A stretch of 64,000 bases of DNA from positions 9,765,468-9,829,467 of the forward strand of contig RPFO01000041.1 of assembly GCA_009746045.1 (NCBI GenBank), given 5' to 3'. Below are positions 20,455-29,016 of the stretch, in pieces. This DNA is from Mesostigma viride. Taxonomy: Eukaryota; Streptophyta; Mesostigmatophyceae; Mesostigmatales; Mesostigmataceae. Each line of letters starts with the position of its first letter. The stretch's first letter is position 1. The position numbers were made by a program, and so were the translations under genes. A model generated the notes under the pieces. It was not told the origin of the DNA. It saw only the letters and a program-made list of their open reading frames with translations, and searched no databases.

Positions 20455-20566
20455 CCGACTTCCTAGTGCACCCCCCCCCCCGCCCCGCTTCCTCGGCTTC
20501 TTCTTGCCCGCGTCCACCTGCACCGTGCGGACGTCGTGGGCCCGCGCATCACGTACTCGACAACTT

Positions 20567-20720
20567 CGCGACGTGACCCCGAGGGACCTTTCCGTACGCT
20601 TCCCGTACGCTTCCCGGTAGTTCCCACTGGACGCCAGTTGGTTCCCAGGAGTTCCCAGGCGTTCCCAGGAGTTCCCAGGCGTTCCCGTGAGTTCCCAGGA
20701 GCTCCCAGGAAATCTAGGGA
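20567..20720. repeat. Dispersed ~53-bp repeat (copy 2) and GTTCCCAGGA minisatellite
   Basis: 20567-20620 matches 13828-13880. From about 20628 to 20710 a 10-12-bp unit (gttcccagga or gttcccaggc) repeats about seven times. The region up to 20960 has further short repeats (gacgttccacgtgtcc) and no gene. Confidence 0.65.
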
Positions 20721-21033
20721 TTCCCAGGGAGGCCAAGGAAGACAGGGACTCTCCAGGGACCCAAGGGTGTGCGGAAGGGTCCAGGACATTCCACGTGTCC
20801 GGGGACTGGAGGACGTTCCACGTGTCCAGGGGCCAGATGACAGTCCGGATGTCCGCGGGCGGGCGGATATCCAGGGAGGCGTGGGTGTCGTAACCGCAAT
20901 TCGGACAATGTCACTTGGCGCGTCCTGTACCCGCCACGTGGCGCATATGGATTGGAGGGAAGTACGTGGAGTACGAGGGAATACGGGGGAGTACGGGGAA
21001 AAATGTGTACAGGGGAAGTATCCGAACTCGCAC

Positions 21034-21588
21034 ATGACCGTCGCGTCGCCGTACCACAGGCGGGAGGATGCCGCGCCCGACGCCCGCCGCAAGCGACTGC
21101 TGCAGCTCGCCGTCGTCGCACAGGGGGGGTCGCCGGCCGTGCAGCAGTCGTCCGGGTTCCTCCAGACCGCGTTCAACGGCGTGCTCAAGCTGCTGTTCCG
21201 GAAAGTGGGCTCGAAGATTATCCGCGAGGCGATCAAGCGGGAGGGGGGTCTCCAGGCCCTCCTGAAGTTCAACTCGCCCCTTAAGCGGTTTAACATGGGC
21301 GGGCTGCAGAGCTACCTCGGCACCAAGGGGGCGCGCGTGGCCAGGGCGGTGCGGATCGGCATCCGCGTCGTACGCGTTGTCATGACGGTAGCCTACGTCA
21401 TACCCAAGGGGCTCGAGGAGTTCGACGTCATGGAGCTCGCGGCCGGGACCGCGGCCGACGGGTACGACCGCACGCACGACGCGATCGTAGGGATCGAGGG
21501 GGACGAGGACGAGGAGCTGGCGGCGCTCGCGGCGGCGGGCGCGGTCGAGGAGGAGCTGTCCGTCGACGACGAGATCGTCTATTTTTAG
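21034..21588 (+). CDS. Hypothetical protein, 184 aa, basic helical with acidic tail
   Basis: The ATG at 21034 gives MTVASPYHRREDAAPDARRK, then a hydrophobic and basic helical core (FLQTAFNGVLKLLFRKVGSKI, ARVARAVRIGIRVVRVVMTV) and a strongly acidic C-terminus (EGDEDEELAALAAAG, ending DDEIVYF). The amphipathic basic segments could bind membranes or nucleic acid. The frame is open further upstream, but that sequence is minisatellite. The next gene starts 66 bp downstream on the same strand, so the pair is probably co-expressed. I do not recognise the family. It is likely a virion or assembly protein, by neighbourhood only. Confidence 0.55.
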   Translation: MTVASPYHRREDAAPDARRKRLLQLAVVAQGGSPAVQQSSGFLQTAFNGVLKLLFRKVGSKIIREAIKREGGLQALLKFNSPLKRFNMGGLQSYLGTKGARVARAVRIGIRVVRVVMTVAYVIPKGLEEFDVMELAAGTAADGYDRTHDAIVGIEGDEDEELAALAAAGAVEEELSVDDEIVYF

Positions 21589-21654
21589 CCGACGGGCCCG
21601 GCGGCGGCCGGCGAAATCTTCTGCGCGAATCGTATCCGGATCCGGACCCGAACC

Positions 21655-22131
21655 ATGTCCGACGTGCGCGTGCTGACGATCCACTCCGACGCGGCCAACG
21701 TGACCGACGCGACCACGAGTGCGGCCAACGAGTGGGTCGTGACCGTGTCGGCCGACGAGTCCGCGCCTTTGCTCGGCCCGCGGTGGAAGATGCATCTGCT
21801 CTACGCGTGCGTCAAGGGCTTCGTGCCCGCGGGCGCCAGCCGGGTCGTGGGGATCTACTCGGACGGGTTCCTCGGGGCGGCGGGCGGAGGGATGACGCTG
21901 TTGGCGGCCGAGACGGCGCTCTCGAACCTCGCGTCCGACGTCACCGTGGTGAACCAGCAGAATTACTTGCCCATCACGAACCCGCGGCTGCTCAGGGACG
22001 GGGGCTCGTTCCGCGTGCGCGTGTGCCACCTGGACGCGGCCAGCCCGCTGACCGCGGGCGCGCGGCCCGTCGTGGGCGACTGGACGCTCGTGCTGCGACT
22101 CGAGATGCTCGGCAGCAAGCCGCGGACGTGA
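21655..22131 (+). CDS. Hypothetical beta-rich protein, 158 aa, possible minor virion protein
   Basis: The protein alternates short hydrophobic strands and turns: VRVLTIHSDAANVT, EWVVTVSADESAP, GPRWKMHLLYACVKGFVPAG, then SFRVRVCHLDAAS and DWTLVLRLEML near the end. The layout resembles small beta-sandwich structural proteins of large DNA and polinton-like viruses, but this is a resemblance of pattern, not a family match. It has no signal peptide and no transmembrane helix. It is the second gene of a same-strand pair with 21034-21588. The ATG at 21655 is the only sensible start. Confidence 0.5.
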   Translation: MSDVRVLTIHSDAANVTDATTSAANEWVVTVSADESAPLLGPRWKMHLLYACVKGFVPAGASRVVGIYSDGFLGAAGGGMTLLAAETALSNLASDVTVVNQQNYLPITNPRLLRDGGSFRVRVCHLDAASPLTAGARPVVGDWTLVLRLEMLGSKPRT

Positions 22132-22199
22132 GCGCGCGCGGGCGCCGGCGGAGACGAGGGGCGGAGGTGCACGATGGCGGACTCGGTTCGGATGTGAGC

Positions 22200-22620
22200 T
22201 TACTCGGGCTGATTCCTCTGGACACGAGGTTGCTTCATCTGCAGAGGAAGACGTAACAGGGCTGATTCCTCTGGGAGAAGTGCGTTATGTCTGATTCCTC
22301 TGGACACGAGGTGCGTGATGGCTGATTCCTCTGGACACGAGGTTGCTTCATCTGCAGAGGAAGACGTCACAGGGTGATTCCTCTGGAGACGAGGTCCTGC
22401 AGAGGAAGACGTCGCCGGGCGATTCCTCTGGACGAAGGGAGATTCGGCGCGGCCGGTGTAGAGTGCCACGTGGCGAGGTTCTATTGGACGGGAGATTTGG
22501 CGCGGCCGGTGTGGAGCGTGGCCGTGGGGGAGTGGAAGGGACGCGGGGAGGCCACGGGGAGGACACGGGGAGGCCACGGGGAGGACACGGGGAGGCCACG
22601 GGGAGTCGAGGGGGAGGCGG
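22200..22620. repeat. Tandem and interspersed minisatellites
   Basis: About six irregular copies of tgattcctctggacacgagg, some with cttcatctgcagaggaagacg, lie at 22203-22435. gcgcggccggtgtggag-type units follow (22446-22525). A 24-bp repeat, gaggccacggggaggacacg plus gggg, covers 22545-22605. No gene is supported between 22132 and 24422. Confidence 0.7.
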
Positions 22621-22752
22621 GGGAGGCGGGGAAGGCGGAGGCGTAACCGAAATTCGGCGAATCCGATTGGACGCGAGAATTGGCGCCGTTGACATAGAGA
22701 GTACCACGTGGCGTCGACGGATTCGACGGAACTAGAAGCGCCGCGCCGGAAA

Positions 22753-23539
22753 GGAGGTGCACCCCCCCGCTCACCCCCCCTGCACCTACCCCTCCCGACC
22801 CCCCGACAACCCCCTTCCCGACCCCTAAAAACAGGTGCAACCCCCCCCCCTGCACCCCCTGCACCTTTTTCAAAACCTTTTTTTTTTGCCAGCTTTTTGG
22901 ATTTCCGGACTTAGCCGATTTCGACCTCCTCCTCTCCCCTTTTCTCTACCTCCTCTTCTCTTCTCTCCTCTCCTCCTCTATCCTCCTCTCTCCTCTCCCC
23001 TCCCTATATCCAGGGGTATAGGGTTCTATTTATTTTAATTCCTATTAAATCAGTTTAGAAAAAGGTGCATAGCAGACCCCCCCGGAGCAGTGAGCCTATA
23101 GAGCGCCCTATTCGCCCTATTCGATTGGACGCCTGTGAATAGGACGATTCCCTATTCGTCCGCCATATCCCTATTCGCCAAATAGGCTCATACGTGCTCA
23201 TAGCTCCCCGGGGGGCTGTATTGCACCTTTTTCTAAACTGAAAAAATAGGAAAATATATATACCCCCTATGCCCCTGGATATATAGAGAGAAGGAAGGGA
23301 GAGGAGCGGAGGGAGAGGGGGAGAGGGAAGAGAGAGAGAGAGGGAAGAGAGAGAGGAGAGAGGCCAAAATCGGCTAAGTCCGGAAATCCGAAAAGCTGGC
23401 CAAAAAAAAAGGTTTTGAAAAAGGTGCAGGGGGTGCAGGGGGGGGGGGGCTGCACCTGTTTTTAGGGGTCAAGAAGGGGGTTGGCGGGGGTGCGGGAAGG
23501 GTAGGTGCAGGGGGGGGTGAGCGGGGGGGCTGCACCTCC
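22753..23539. repeat. Inverted-repeat element, second member
   Basis: Same build as 9630-10330: gaggtgcacc ends, poly-C/poly-G tracts, ggatttccggacttagcc, a pyrimidine-rich tract and a central part (23050-23220) with repeated ccctattcg. It has no coding capacity. Confidence 0.6.
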
Positions 23540-24030
23540 CTTTCGGGCCGAATCGGCGCGGGGATCCAAGTATCGACCAATCGGATCGCTCGGTTTTGGC
23601 GGGAAATTGGGGGAAATCGGCGCGGCGCTTTCCGTGGAGATCTCGGGCTGACTCGGGGAGTTTCGGGTCGATCGGGGACTCTCGGGTCGGATCGGGGACT
23701 CTCGGGCCGACTCGGGTCGAATCGGGCCTATTCGGGTCGAATCGGGCCGACTCGGGTCGAATCGGAGGGAGAGGGGGAGAGGGAAGAGAGGGAGAGGAGA
23801 GGCCGAAATCGGCTAAGTCCGGAAATCCGAAAAGCTGGCCCAGAAAAAAAAGTTTTGAAAAAGGTGCAGGGGGTGCAGGGGGGGGGGGCTGCACCTGTTT
23901 TTAGGGGTCAAGAAGGGGGTTGGCGGGGGTGTGGGAAGGGTAGGTGCAGGGGGGGGTGAGCGGGGGGGCTGCACCTCCCTTTCGGGCCGAATCGGCGCGG
24001 GGATCCAAGTAGCGACCAATCGGATCGCTC
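23360..24030. repeat. Direct duplication of an inverted-repeat arm plus CCAAT segment
   Basis: About 230 bp at 23360-23592 recur at 23799-24030, including aaatcggctaagtccggaaa, the poly-G tract, gctgcacctccctttcgggc and gtatcgaccaatcgg. Between them lies a run of gactcgggtcgaatcgggcc repeats (23640-23765). Confidence 0.65.
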
Positions 24031-24422
24031 CGTTTCGCCGATGTGACGGATGGCGCGGCGCTCCGAGTATCCTCCAATCGGATCGCTCGGTTTTGGCGGG
24101 AAATTTGGGGACGGGTAGGGTCCACGGGGAGATCCACGGGGAGATCCACGGGGAGATCCACGGCGCGCCGGATCCGCGGGACGGACGCGATTCGGATACG
24201 ATTCGCGGGTTTGGGACCGTCGATCGTCGATCGGCGCAGGGGATCCACGGGACGGACGACCGCCGTGTCGGGACCCCCGTGTCGGTTCGTATCGGTTCGT
24301 ATCGGATCGGATCGCGTCGGATCGGAGGATCCGGAGGAGTGCGCCTACATAAGCCGCCGAGACCCTCGTCTCCCCTCATCCCTTCCTCTCTCCCTCTCAA
24401 CGATAGAAGCGCGCACAGTAGA
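24031..24422 (+). promoter_or_regulatory. Promoter of the 441-aa gene
   Basis: Contains CCAATCGGATCG repeats (24017, 24072), three copies of gagatccacggg (24128-24160), tatcggttcg repeats (24290-24330) and a TACATAAG box at 24346-24353, 77 bp before the ATG at 24423. It resembles the promoters near 6.0, 8.1 and 10.8 kb. Confidence 0.55.
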
Positions 24423-25748
24423 ATGAACGAGACACGGGACGTGTCCGATAGTCTCGCGGGGACGCCGGGCGAGTCCGACGGTCCCGCCGCGGTGCCGGAC
24501 CCCTCCCCGTCTGTCACCCCCATGGAGGTCGATCCACTCGCGCCCCCCGTGTCCTGTGGGGCGGTCGAGGACGTGCGGGATGTCCCGAGTGTCCGCGCGC
24601 CGATGGACCCCCGGACGCTGTGCCGCGCCGTGTGCGCCTGGTTCGACGCCGCGGTCGTCAGGGACCCGAGGGACTCGGCGTGCTTCACGACGTCCCAGTT
24701 CGCCGACGAGATGGACCGCTTCCTCCTGTCCAAGGGCCTGCCGGCGTACGACCGGTCCGGCCTGGCGGGCGACCGCCCACAGGCGCGCGGCGCGCATTTC
24801 AACCTGATATCCGCCATCGCCGCCGCCTACGGCGCCGTCGTGAGCGATTTCGGCGACGGCCTGACGCTCTGCCGTCTCCTCGTCCGTCCTCCGGCCGGCG
24901 GGTACCCGTTCGACCCGTCGCCGCTCCCGAAGCCCGCGTCCTTCGACGACGACGGGTACTTCGCCGCGCTCGCGCGCAAAGAGCTCATACAATCGCGTCT
25001 CGCCGAGACCTCCGCCGTGATGGACGAGGAGGATCTGGACCGTCTCGAGTGCACGGACGAGGAGGACGCGTTCGAGTCCCACCTTCGACGGCCCCATGCG
25101 TTCGCGCATCTGTGCCAGTTCCGCGTCGCCCGGCGCGCGTACGACCGCCCCGAGTGGCTCGATAGGACGATCGCCGAGATGAGGCGCCAGGTCTCCTGGG
25201 ACTACGACGAGTCTGCCAAGGGGAGGACGAGGGCCGGGACGCACATGTCGGATCACCTTACTGACGTACTCGGATGGCCCTCGACGGCGGAGGACGCCTT
25301 GCCCGTCCAGACGTCCCTCGAAGACGCGGCCGGATCCGGGCAGGACGCCGTCGCCGTCCACGTGTCGCCGAACGTGTCGAGCCATATTTCGGCTGCCGTC
25401 CGCGCGTCTGGGAGCGGTAAAGCGACGCGCGCCAAGGCGTTCGTCGGCGATCTCCCGTCGCGTCTGTTCGCGCGCGTGCCGGACGCTCGCATGTCCCTGT
25501 CCACCTTCCGCCACCTATACTTCGAGCGGCACCTCGGATGGCCCGCGGGTCGGCGATTCGCCGTTCCCACGGAGGTGGTGGGCGCACAGCTGGCCGCGCG
25601 CGGCGTCCGATTGAGCGGGCGGAAGAGGGGCCGCGACGTGACGGTGGACGGCCCGCCCGTCAAGCAGGCGAGGTGGGTCGAGGGCCTGGCCCTCGCGCCG
25701 GGCGTCGTGGTCCGCGAGAGCGACGTCGAGTGCGATGCGGGGAATTAG
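24423..25748 (+). CDS. Hypothetical protein, 441 aa
   Basis: I do not recognise the family. The first 60 residues are acidic and Pro/Ser-rich. Residues about 60-165 form a compact alpha/beta segment (LCRAVCAWFDAAVVRDPRDS, FADEMDRFLLSKGLPAYDRS, HFNLISAIAAAYGAVVSDFG). Its pattern of helix, GLPAY and LISAIAAAYG resembles small winged-helix or primase-C-like domains, but that is only suggestive. Residues 200-270 are acidic with DRLECTDEEDAFESHLRRPH. The C-terminal third, from about 350, has SRLFARVPDARMSLSTFRHL and a basic patch SGRKRGRDVTVDG. The promoter is of the CCAAT plus TACATAAG type; no intron is seen. An upstream in-frame extension runs through promoter repeats, so I chose the ATG at 24423. 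A DNA-associated regulator is a guess. Confidence 0.6.
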   Translation: MNETRDVSDSLAGTPGESDGPAAVPDPSPSVTPMEVDPLAPPVSCGAVEDVRDVPSVRAPMDPRTLCRAVCAWFDAAVVRDPRDSACFTTSQFADEMDRFLLSKGLPAYDRSGLAGDRPQARGAHFNLISAIAAAYGAVVSDFGDGLTLCRLLVRPPAGGYPFDPSPLPKPASFDDDGYFAALARKELIQSRLAETSAVMDEEDLDRLECTDEEDAFESHLRRPHAFAHLCQFRVARRAYDRPEWLDRTIAEMRRQVSWDYDESAKGRTRAGTHMSDHLTDVLGWPSTAEDALPVQTSLEDAAGSGQDAVAVHVSPNVSSHISAAVRASGSGKATRAKAFVGDLPSRLFARVPDARMSLSTFRHLYFERHLGWPAGRRFAVPTEVVGAQLAARGVRLSGRKRGRDVTVDGPPVKQARWVEGLALAPGVVVRESDVECDAGN

Positions 25749-25951
25749 ACTAGCTTTCTACTAGTGACGTGTTTGCATTGGTTTGATGATGTGTGGACGA
25801 TAATTCCGTTTATTACGATTTTTTATTCGATAAAATCGATTTATAAATGCCGCGTGGCGTCTTTGTTTGTTTGGTAACGCTAGAGTCTCACTCCTAGGAC
25901 TCTTTCGCGGACTCGCGGACTCGCGGACTCGCGCGTTCGTCGCTTTTTTTG
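25749..25951. terminator. Convergent 3' region
   Basis: AT-rich spacer between convergent genes (24423-25748 plus, 25952-26290 minus) with tttattacgattttttattcg and ataaaatcgatttataaa, and triple gcggactc near 25915. It probably serves polyadenylation in both directions. Confidence 0.4.
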
Positions 25952-26290
25952 TCAAGTTATGGACGGGTGCGCCAGTCCGGCGACCGCGGTCCTTTCGGGG
26001 TCGTTCGCGTACAACCCGTCGAACACCTCGTGCCAGTTTTCGGGCGTCGCGCGTTGGCGCGCCGATTCCAGATCCTCAATCGTCGCCAGGTCGAACCACC
26101 CGCTGTGGCCCTTCTCCTCGCGCAGGCGGATTTCTCGGTCCACGTCCGCCAGGAACTGCTCGTACGCTTCTCGGTTCGTGTACCCGCGGTAGAGTTCGTC
26201 CGGATCGTCCCGGTGTCCGTGGAGGTACGGGTACGCGCGGACGACGAGACCGTCCACGAGTCCGCGGAGAGTTTCCAGGACGTTGCCCAT
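25952..26290 (-). CDS. Small acidic protein, 112 aa
   Basis: Starting at MGNVLETLRGLVDGL, the protein is acidic and helical, with PYLHGHRDDPDELYRGYTN and DVDREIRLREEKGHSGWFDL. I chose the ATG at 26290 because a TATAAAGG box (26373-26380, minus strand) lies about 85 bp upstream, in line with neighbouring genes. An in-frame codon at 26347 would add a Pro-rich stretch. There is no transmembrane helix or known motif. It is convergent with the 441-aa gene. I do not recognise it. Confidence 0.55.
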   Translation of the reverse strand: MGNVLETLRGLVDGLVVRAYPYLHGHRDDPDELYRGYTNREAYEQFLADVDREIRLREEKGHSGWFDLATIEDLESARQRATPENWHEVFDGLYANDPERTAVAGLAHPSIT

Positions 26291-26390
26291 GTCCGCGTGT
26301 CTTTCGTCGGGGAAGGGAGGGGGGGGAGACGCGCGCGTCTCGTGCACGAACGGGATGAGAAAATGTCCCCTCCCTTTATACCGCGGTTTT

Positions 26391-26922
26391 CGCGCGACTC
26401 GACTCGATCGATCCGCTCATGGCGCCCGGATTCCATTCGGCTCGCTCGTTCTTCGGAGCCGGGTTCCGATCGACGCGCGACCGATCGTCCGGGTCCTGGT
26501 GGAGAAGCAAGGACGGCAGCGGGACGTTCGGCGGGGACGGTTTCGGGACGGAGGGCGACGACGACGGGGGCGAGGACGGACGCGGACGTCCGGTTCCCGG
26601 TGGCCGTGGAAAGGCGGTCGACGCGCGGTCGCCGCCGAGGTGCCAGTCGCCGACTTTGGCCCGGAGGAGGAGAGGTACGCGTGCGTGAACCTGAACGCGC
26701 GGGACGCCCCGCCCCCGTGACCCCGCAGGTGATGCGGTGGGCGGAGGACGTCCGCAGGGAGAGGAGGGAGTCGCGCGTCGTGGGCAAGCTGCGTCTTCCG
26801 CCGCCCGTGACGACGGGGGTGCTGAAGTGGGCGGTGGAGGCGAACGAGAGGGGCGAGGGGATGGTCCTCGGTCCGGGATTATTCCGGGACCTACATTATT
26901 ATAGGGAGCTGCGCGGTTCGAT
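26391..26922. other. GC-rich spacer with overlapping open frames, no clear gene
   Basis: Frames are open on both strands because of high GC content. The most protein-like part is plus-strand 26720-26930, with two similar segments (PVTPQVMRWAEDVRRERRES and PVTTGVLKWAVEANERGEG) about 30 codons apart. It has no usable start except an ATG at 26731, and it runs on in frame through later genes. I leave it uncalled. Confidence 0.3.
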
Positions 26923-27150
26923 ATGGTACATCGATGCGCGGCCACGACGGTCGCGGGGTTCCGATGCCAAAATCCGGCGGCGCGCCGGTTCTGCTCCGTC
27001 CACTCCTCTCGGTCGCGCGCGCGGACGACTGCGGACGGTCCCGGAGGCGTCCAACGAGGAGGAAGGGGGGGAGGAGTCGGACGGGACGTCGGCGGGGGCG
27101 TGTCGGACGCGGCGGGGTCCGCTCGGCGGGCCCGTCCTCGCACCGTGTGA
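26923..27150 (+). CDS. Small Cys/His protein, 75 aa
   Basis: The N-terminus MVHRCAATTVAGFRCQ then CSVHSS gives C-x9-C ... C-x2-H, with spacing and context (RC.ATT..G.RC.N.A....FC..H) like a small zinc-binding motif found in many phage and giant-virus proteins. The remaining 45 residues are Gly/Arg/Asp-rich and low in complexity. It has no clear promoter and lies in a region open in several frames, so only the first 30 residues argue for it. Confidence 0.4.
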   Translation: MVHRCAATTVAGFRCQNPAARRFCSVHSSRSRARTTADGPGGVQRGGRGGGVGRDVGGGVSDAAGSARRARPRTV

Positions 27151-27247
27151 GGTCGGACGCGTGCCGCCACGCGGTGGGCTCGGCGATCCTGGTGCGCGGG
27201 TACAGCGCTCCGGCGCCCGCCGCGCCGCCCGCCCGCGTCCCGGGGGG

Positions 27248-28447
27248 ATGTTCCGTATCCCGCCCGTCACGAACCCGGGATTCTTACGTTACTTGGCTGG
27301 TCTATCGGACGATGATGCGCGGAGGAGGAAATTGAGACGTTACGGTGCCAAAGCGAGAGAGAAGGCCGAACGCGCCGGGGAGGACCTCGACGCCTTCGAC
27401 GCCGGCAACGAGGATTTGGAGATCGCGCTCGAATCGATCGAGAGTCGACTTGCTGGTATTATACCTTCTCCTCCCGCGACTAGTGGCAGTGGGTCGACTA
27501 GTGGTACCGGTGGCGTATCGACGTCGAAGACGGTGGATCCGGTGTTGTCGAAGAGGTTTGACCGCACGAGCGCGTACGGTGAGGCCGTCGACTTGTTTGC
27601 GGCTAAGGGTGATGGGGATATGACGGAAGAACAGAGGTTCGCATTGATCCGCGCTATGCTCAGTTCCAAGGGCGACGGGAAGTCGACGGGGGCGAAGATG
27701 GAATTGATCGACGCGGTCGATAAGGCTTTGGCTAATAAGGACGCGTCGAACGCCGAAGCACTCAAGAATGCCGTCGAAGACGGTTTAAAGAAATATTTAG
27801 ATATAAGCAGCAAGCGCGCGCGGTGGAAAGTCGCTTTGGCGGAAGCGGAGAGAAAGATCCGGGAAGCTGCTGCGGATAAACGGAAGAAATTGGAGGACAG
27901 TCGAACTGCCGGTGGGACCGGTGGTGGTGGCGACACGCCAGCTGTCGCCGATGCCTACCGGGCCGCCGTCGACGTGTTCCGCAAAGACGGCGCGACGGAG
28001 GAGGAAAAGGACGTCGCGGTGATGCGTGCAATGATGGATGAGACTCCGGAACCCAAGGGAACAAATGCGTTAACTGCGTATAAAGCTCTAAAAAAAGCCT
28101 TGCATAGTCCGGGAGGCTATGCCAATGCCTTAAAAAACTATAAGAATAAACACAAGGGTAGTGGAAAGGAAACTTGGGATAAAGAGTTATCTGAGCTCAG
28201 ACAGCGGATTGAGAAGGAGGCAGGTCTCAAGACCGAGGATGTCGGCCAGTGGTCCCGCGTCCGTCGCCGTCCAGTCACCGGGTCCGGGTCAAGTCCTCGG
28301 CGCCTGGCACCCGTCCGTCGCCGTCCCGTCGCCGCCGTACGTTCGACCGCGGTGTCCAAGGCCCGACGCGCGCCCGTCAAGAGGAAGAGGTCCTCTATTG
28401 CCGCCGCGTCGTCGTCGGCCAAGTCCGCGCGTCGCCCCGGAAAATGA
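27248..28447 (+). CDS. Core-like basic protein with duplicated domain, 399 aa
   Basis: It starts MFRIPPVTNPGFLRYLAGLS and continues with a basic helical stretch. Two related domains follow: residues about 115-210 (YGEAVDLFAAKGDGDMTEEQ, then LIRAMLSSKG) and about 235-325 (YRAAVDVFRKDGATEEEKDV, then VMRAMMDETPE). Each ends in a Lys-rich coiled-coil-like helix (KVALAEAERKIREAAADKRK; ELSELRQRIEKEAG). The last 60 residues are very basic (RRRPVTGSGSSPRRLAPVRR, VKRKRSS), like a DNA-packaging tail. I infer a nucleic-acid-binding core protein of the virion, with internal duplication. No named family is recognised. The frame is open far upstream, but this ATG begins the ordered sequence. The next gene starts 46 bp after the stop. 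Confidence 0.6.
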   Translation: MFRIPPVTNPGFLRYLAGLSDDDARRRKLRRYGAKAREKAERAGEDLDAFDAGNEDLEIALESIESRLAGIIPSPPATSGSGSTSGTGGVSTSKTVDPVLSKRFDRTSAYGEAVDLFAAKGDGDMTEEQRFALIRAMLSSKGDGKSTGAKMELIDAVDKALANKDASNAEALKNAVEDGLKKYLDISSKRARWKVALAEAERKIREAAADKRKKLEDSRTAGGTGGGGDTPAVADAYRAAVDVFRKDGATEEEKDVAVMRAMMDETPEPKGTNALTAYKALKKALHSPGGYANALKNYKNKHKGSGKETWDKELSELRQRIEKEAGLKTEDVGQWSRVRRRPVTGSGSSPRRLAPVRRRPVAAVRSTAVSKARRAPVKRKRSSIAAASSSAKSARRPGK

Positions 28448-28493
28448 TCGCAGGCCATACTAGGCAGCACCGCGCTCGAAGAACGCAATCATC

Positions 28494-28820
28494 ATGGGGC
28501 AATTCCCGAGTTCCACGCGAATCCACGCGTCCGGAGTCTCCGACGTCGTCGTCGTCGAGTCGCGGGCCGCGGACATCTCCGACCAATTGGACAAGATCTA
28601 CGCGCCATGGAAGAGCGCATCCCGGCGGGCCGACGACGACGTAGCCGCGTCCTCGCGTCCGTCCGCGAATCCCGAGCCGAGGCCCACGGGGCAAGGGACC
28701 GCCACCGCCTACCTGGACGGCGCCCTGAGAGACATGTACGAGGACGACCACTCGTCCAAGCGGTTCCGCCACGCCGCGCCGTCCGTCCCCGAACAGACCT
28801 TCCGAAGCGCCGTGTTCTGA
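28494..28820 (+). CDS. Hypothetical protein, 108 aa
   Basis: It starts MGQFPSSTRIHASGVSDVVV, then ADISDQLDKIYAPWKSASRR and a Pro/Ala/Asp-rich middle, and ends PEQTFRSAVF. The start MGQ could be N-myristoylated (Gly at position 2), as in some virion membrane-linked proteins; this is only a possibility. It follows the core-like gene by 46 bp on the same strand. An ataataaaagg signal lies near 28895. Confidence 0.5.
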   Translation: MGQFPSSTRIHASGVSDVVVVESRAADISDQLDKIYAPWKSASRRADDDVAASSRPSANPEPRPTGQGTATAYLDGALRDMYEDDHSSKRFRHAAPSVPEQTFRSAVF

Positions 28821-29016
28821 CTGAAGTATTTTGACATCGTGGTTTGAACCGATGACAGACGCGTGATGACGCGTGAATTGATGTATTATGAAGGATAATA
28901 AAAGGAACGTTTACCGACAAACCCGTTTTGCAACATGTCCCCATAGTGCCAATACCCGTAGGGGTACGATACGATAATGTCGCGACTCTATCTCTCCCTA
29001 TCTCTCTCTCTCTCTC

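Larger units (their letters stand above)
14596..20468. mobile_element. CACTA (En/Spm-type) DNA transposon, 5.87 kb
   Basis: Terminal inverted repeats of 14 bp, CACTAGGAAGTCGG, lie at 14596-14609 and as reverse complement at 20455-20468. Inside each end is an array of short subterminal repeats based on TCCTGAGATTT in opposite orientation (14604-14990 and about 20080-20450), typical of this superfamily. Flanks share only the dinucleotide CA (14594-14595 and 20469-20470), within a poly-C tract, so the duplication length is uncertain; 2-3 bp is usual for CACTA elements. A transposase remnant lies at 15644-16156 on the minus strand. No full-length transposase is visible, so the element is probably non-autonomous. 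It carries the nested palindrome at 16807-17686. Confidence 0.8.
13977..20580 (-). pseudogene. Hypothetical viral protein split by the CACTA transposon
   Basis: The C-terminal part, 13977-14580, is a clean minus-strand frame of about 200 codons: VVLDLMRLEPVDYLWCYSS, then an Asp/Val-rich middle (VAYEPSTEYAVNNIAVLEVDG) and a short basic end. Upstream it reads GGKKAAASDPTK into a poly-C/G tract and stops at the transposon end (14596). Beyond the transposon, 20469-20580 continues on the same strand with a Lys/Arg/Gly-rich stretch (DAGKKKPRKRGG) that ends in the matching poly-G tract. I infer one gene with a basic linker broken at this tract. The true start is not clear, because upstream sequence is a run of GTTCCCAGGA-type repeats. 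No function is recognised. An internal ATG at 14540 is the first Met of the C-terminal piece. Confidence 0.5.

Noticed and set aside
25949-28447. Single 832-codon plus-strand gene
   Set aside because: The first 430 codons are low-complexity and cross a convergent gene and its promoter. Ordered sequence starts only at the ATG at 27248.
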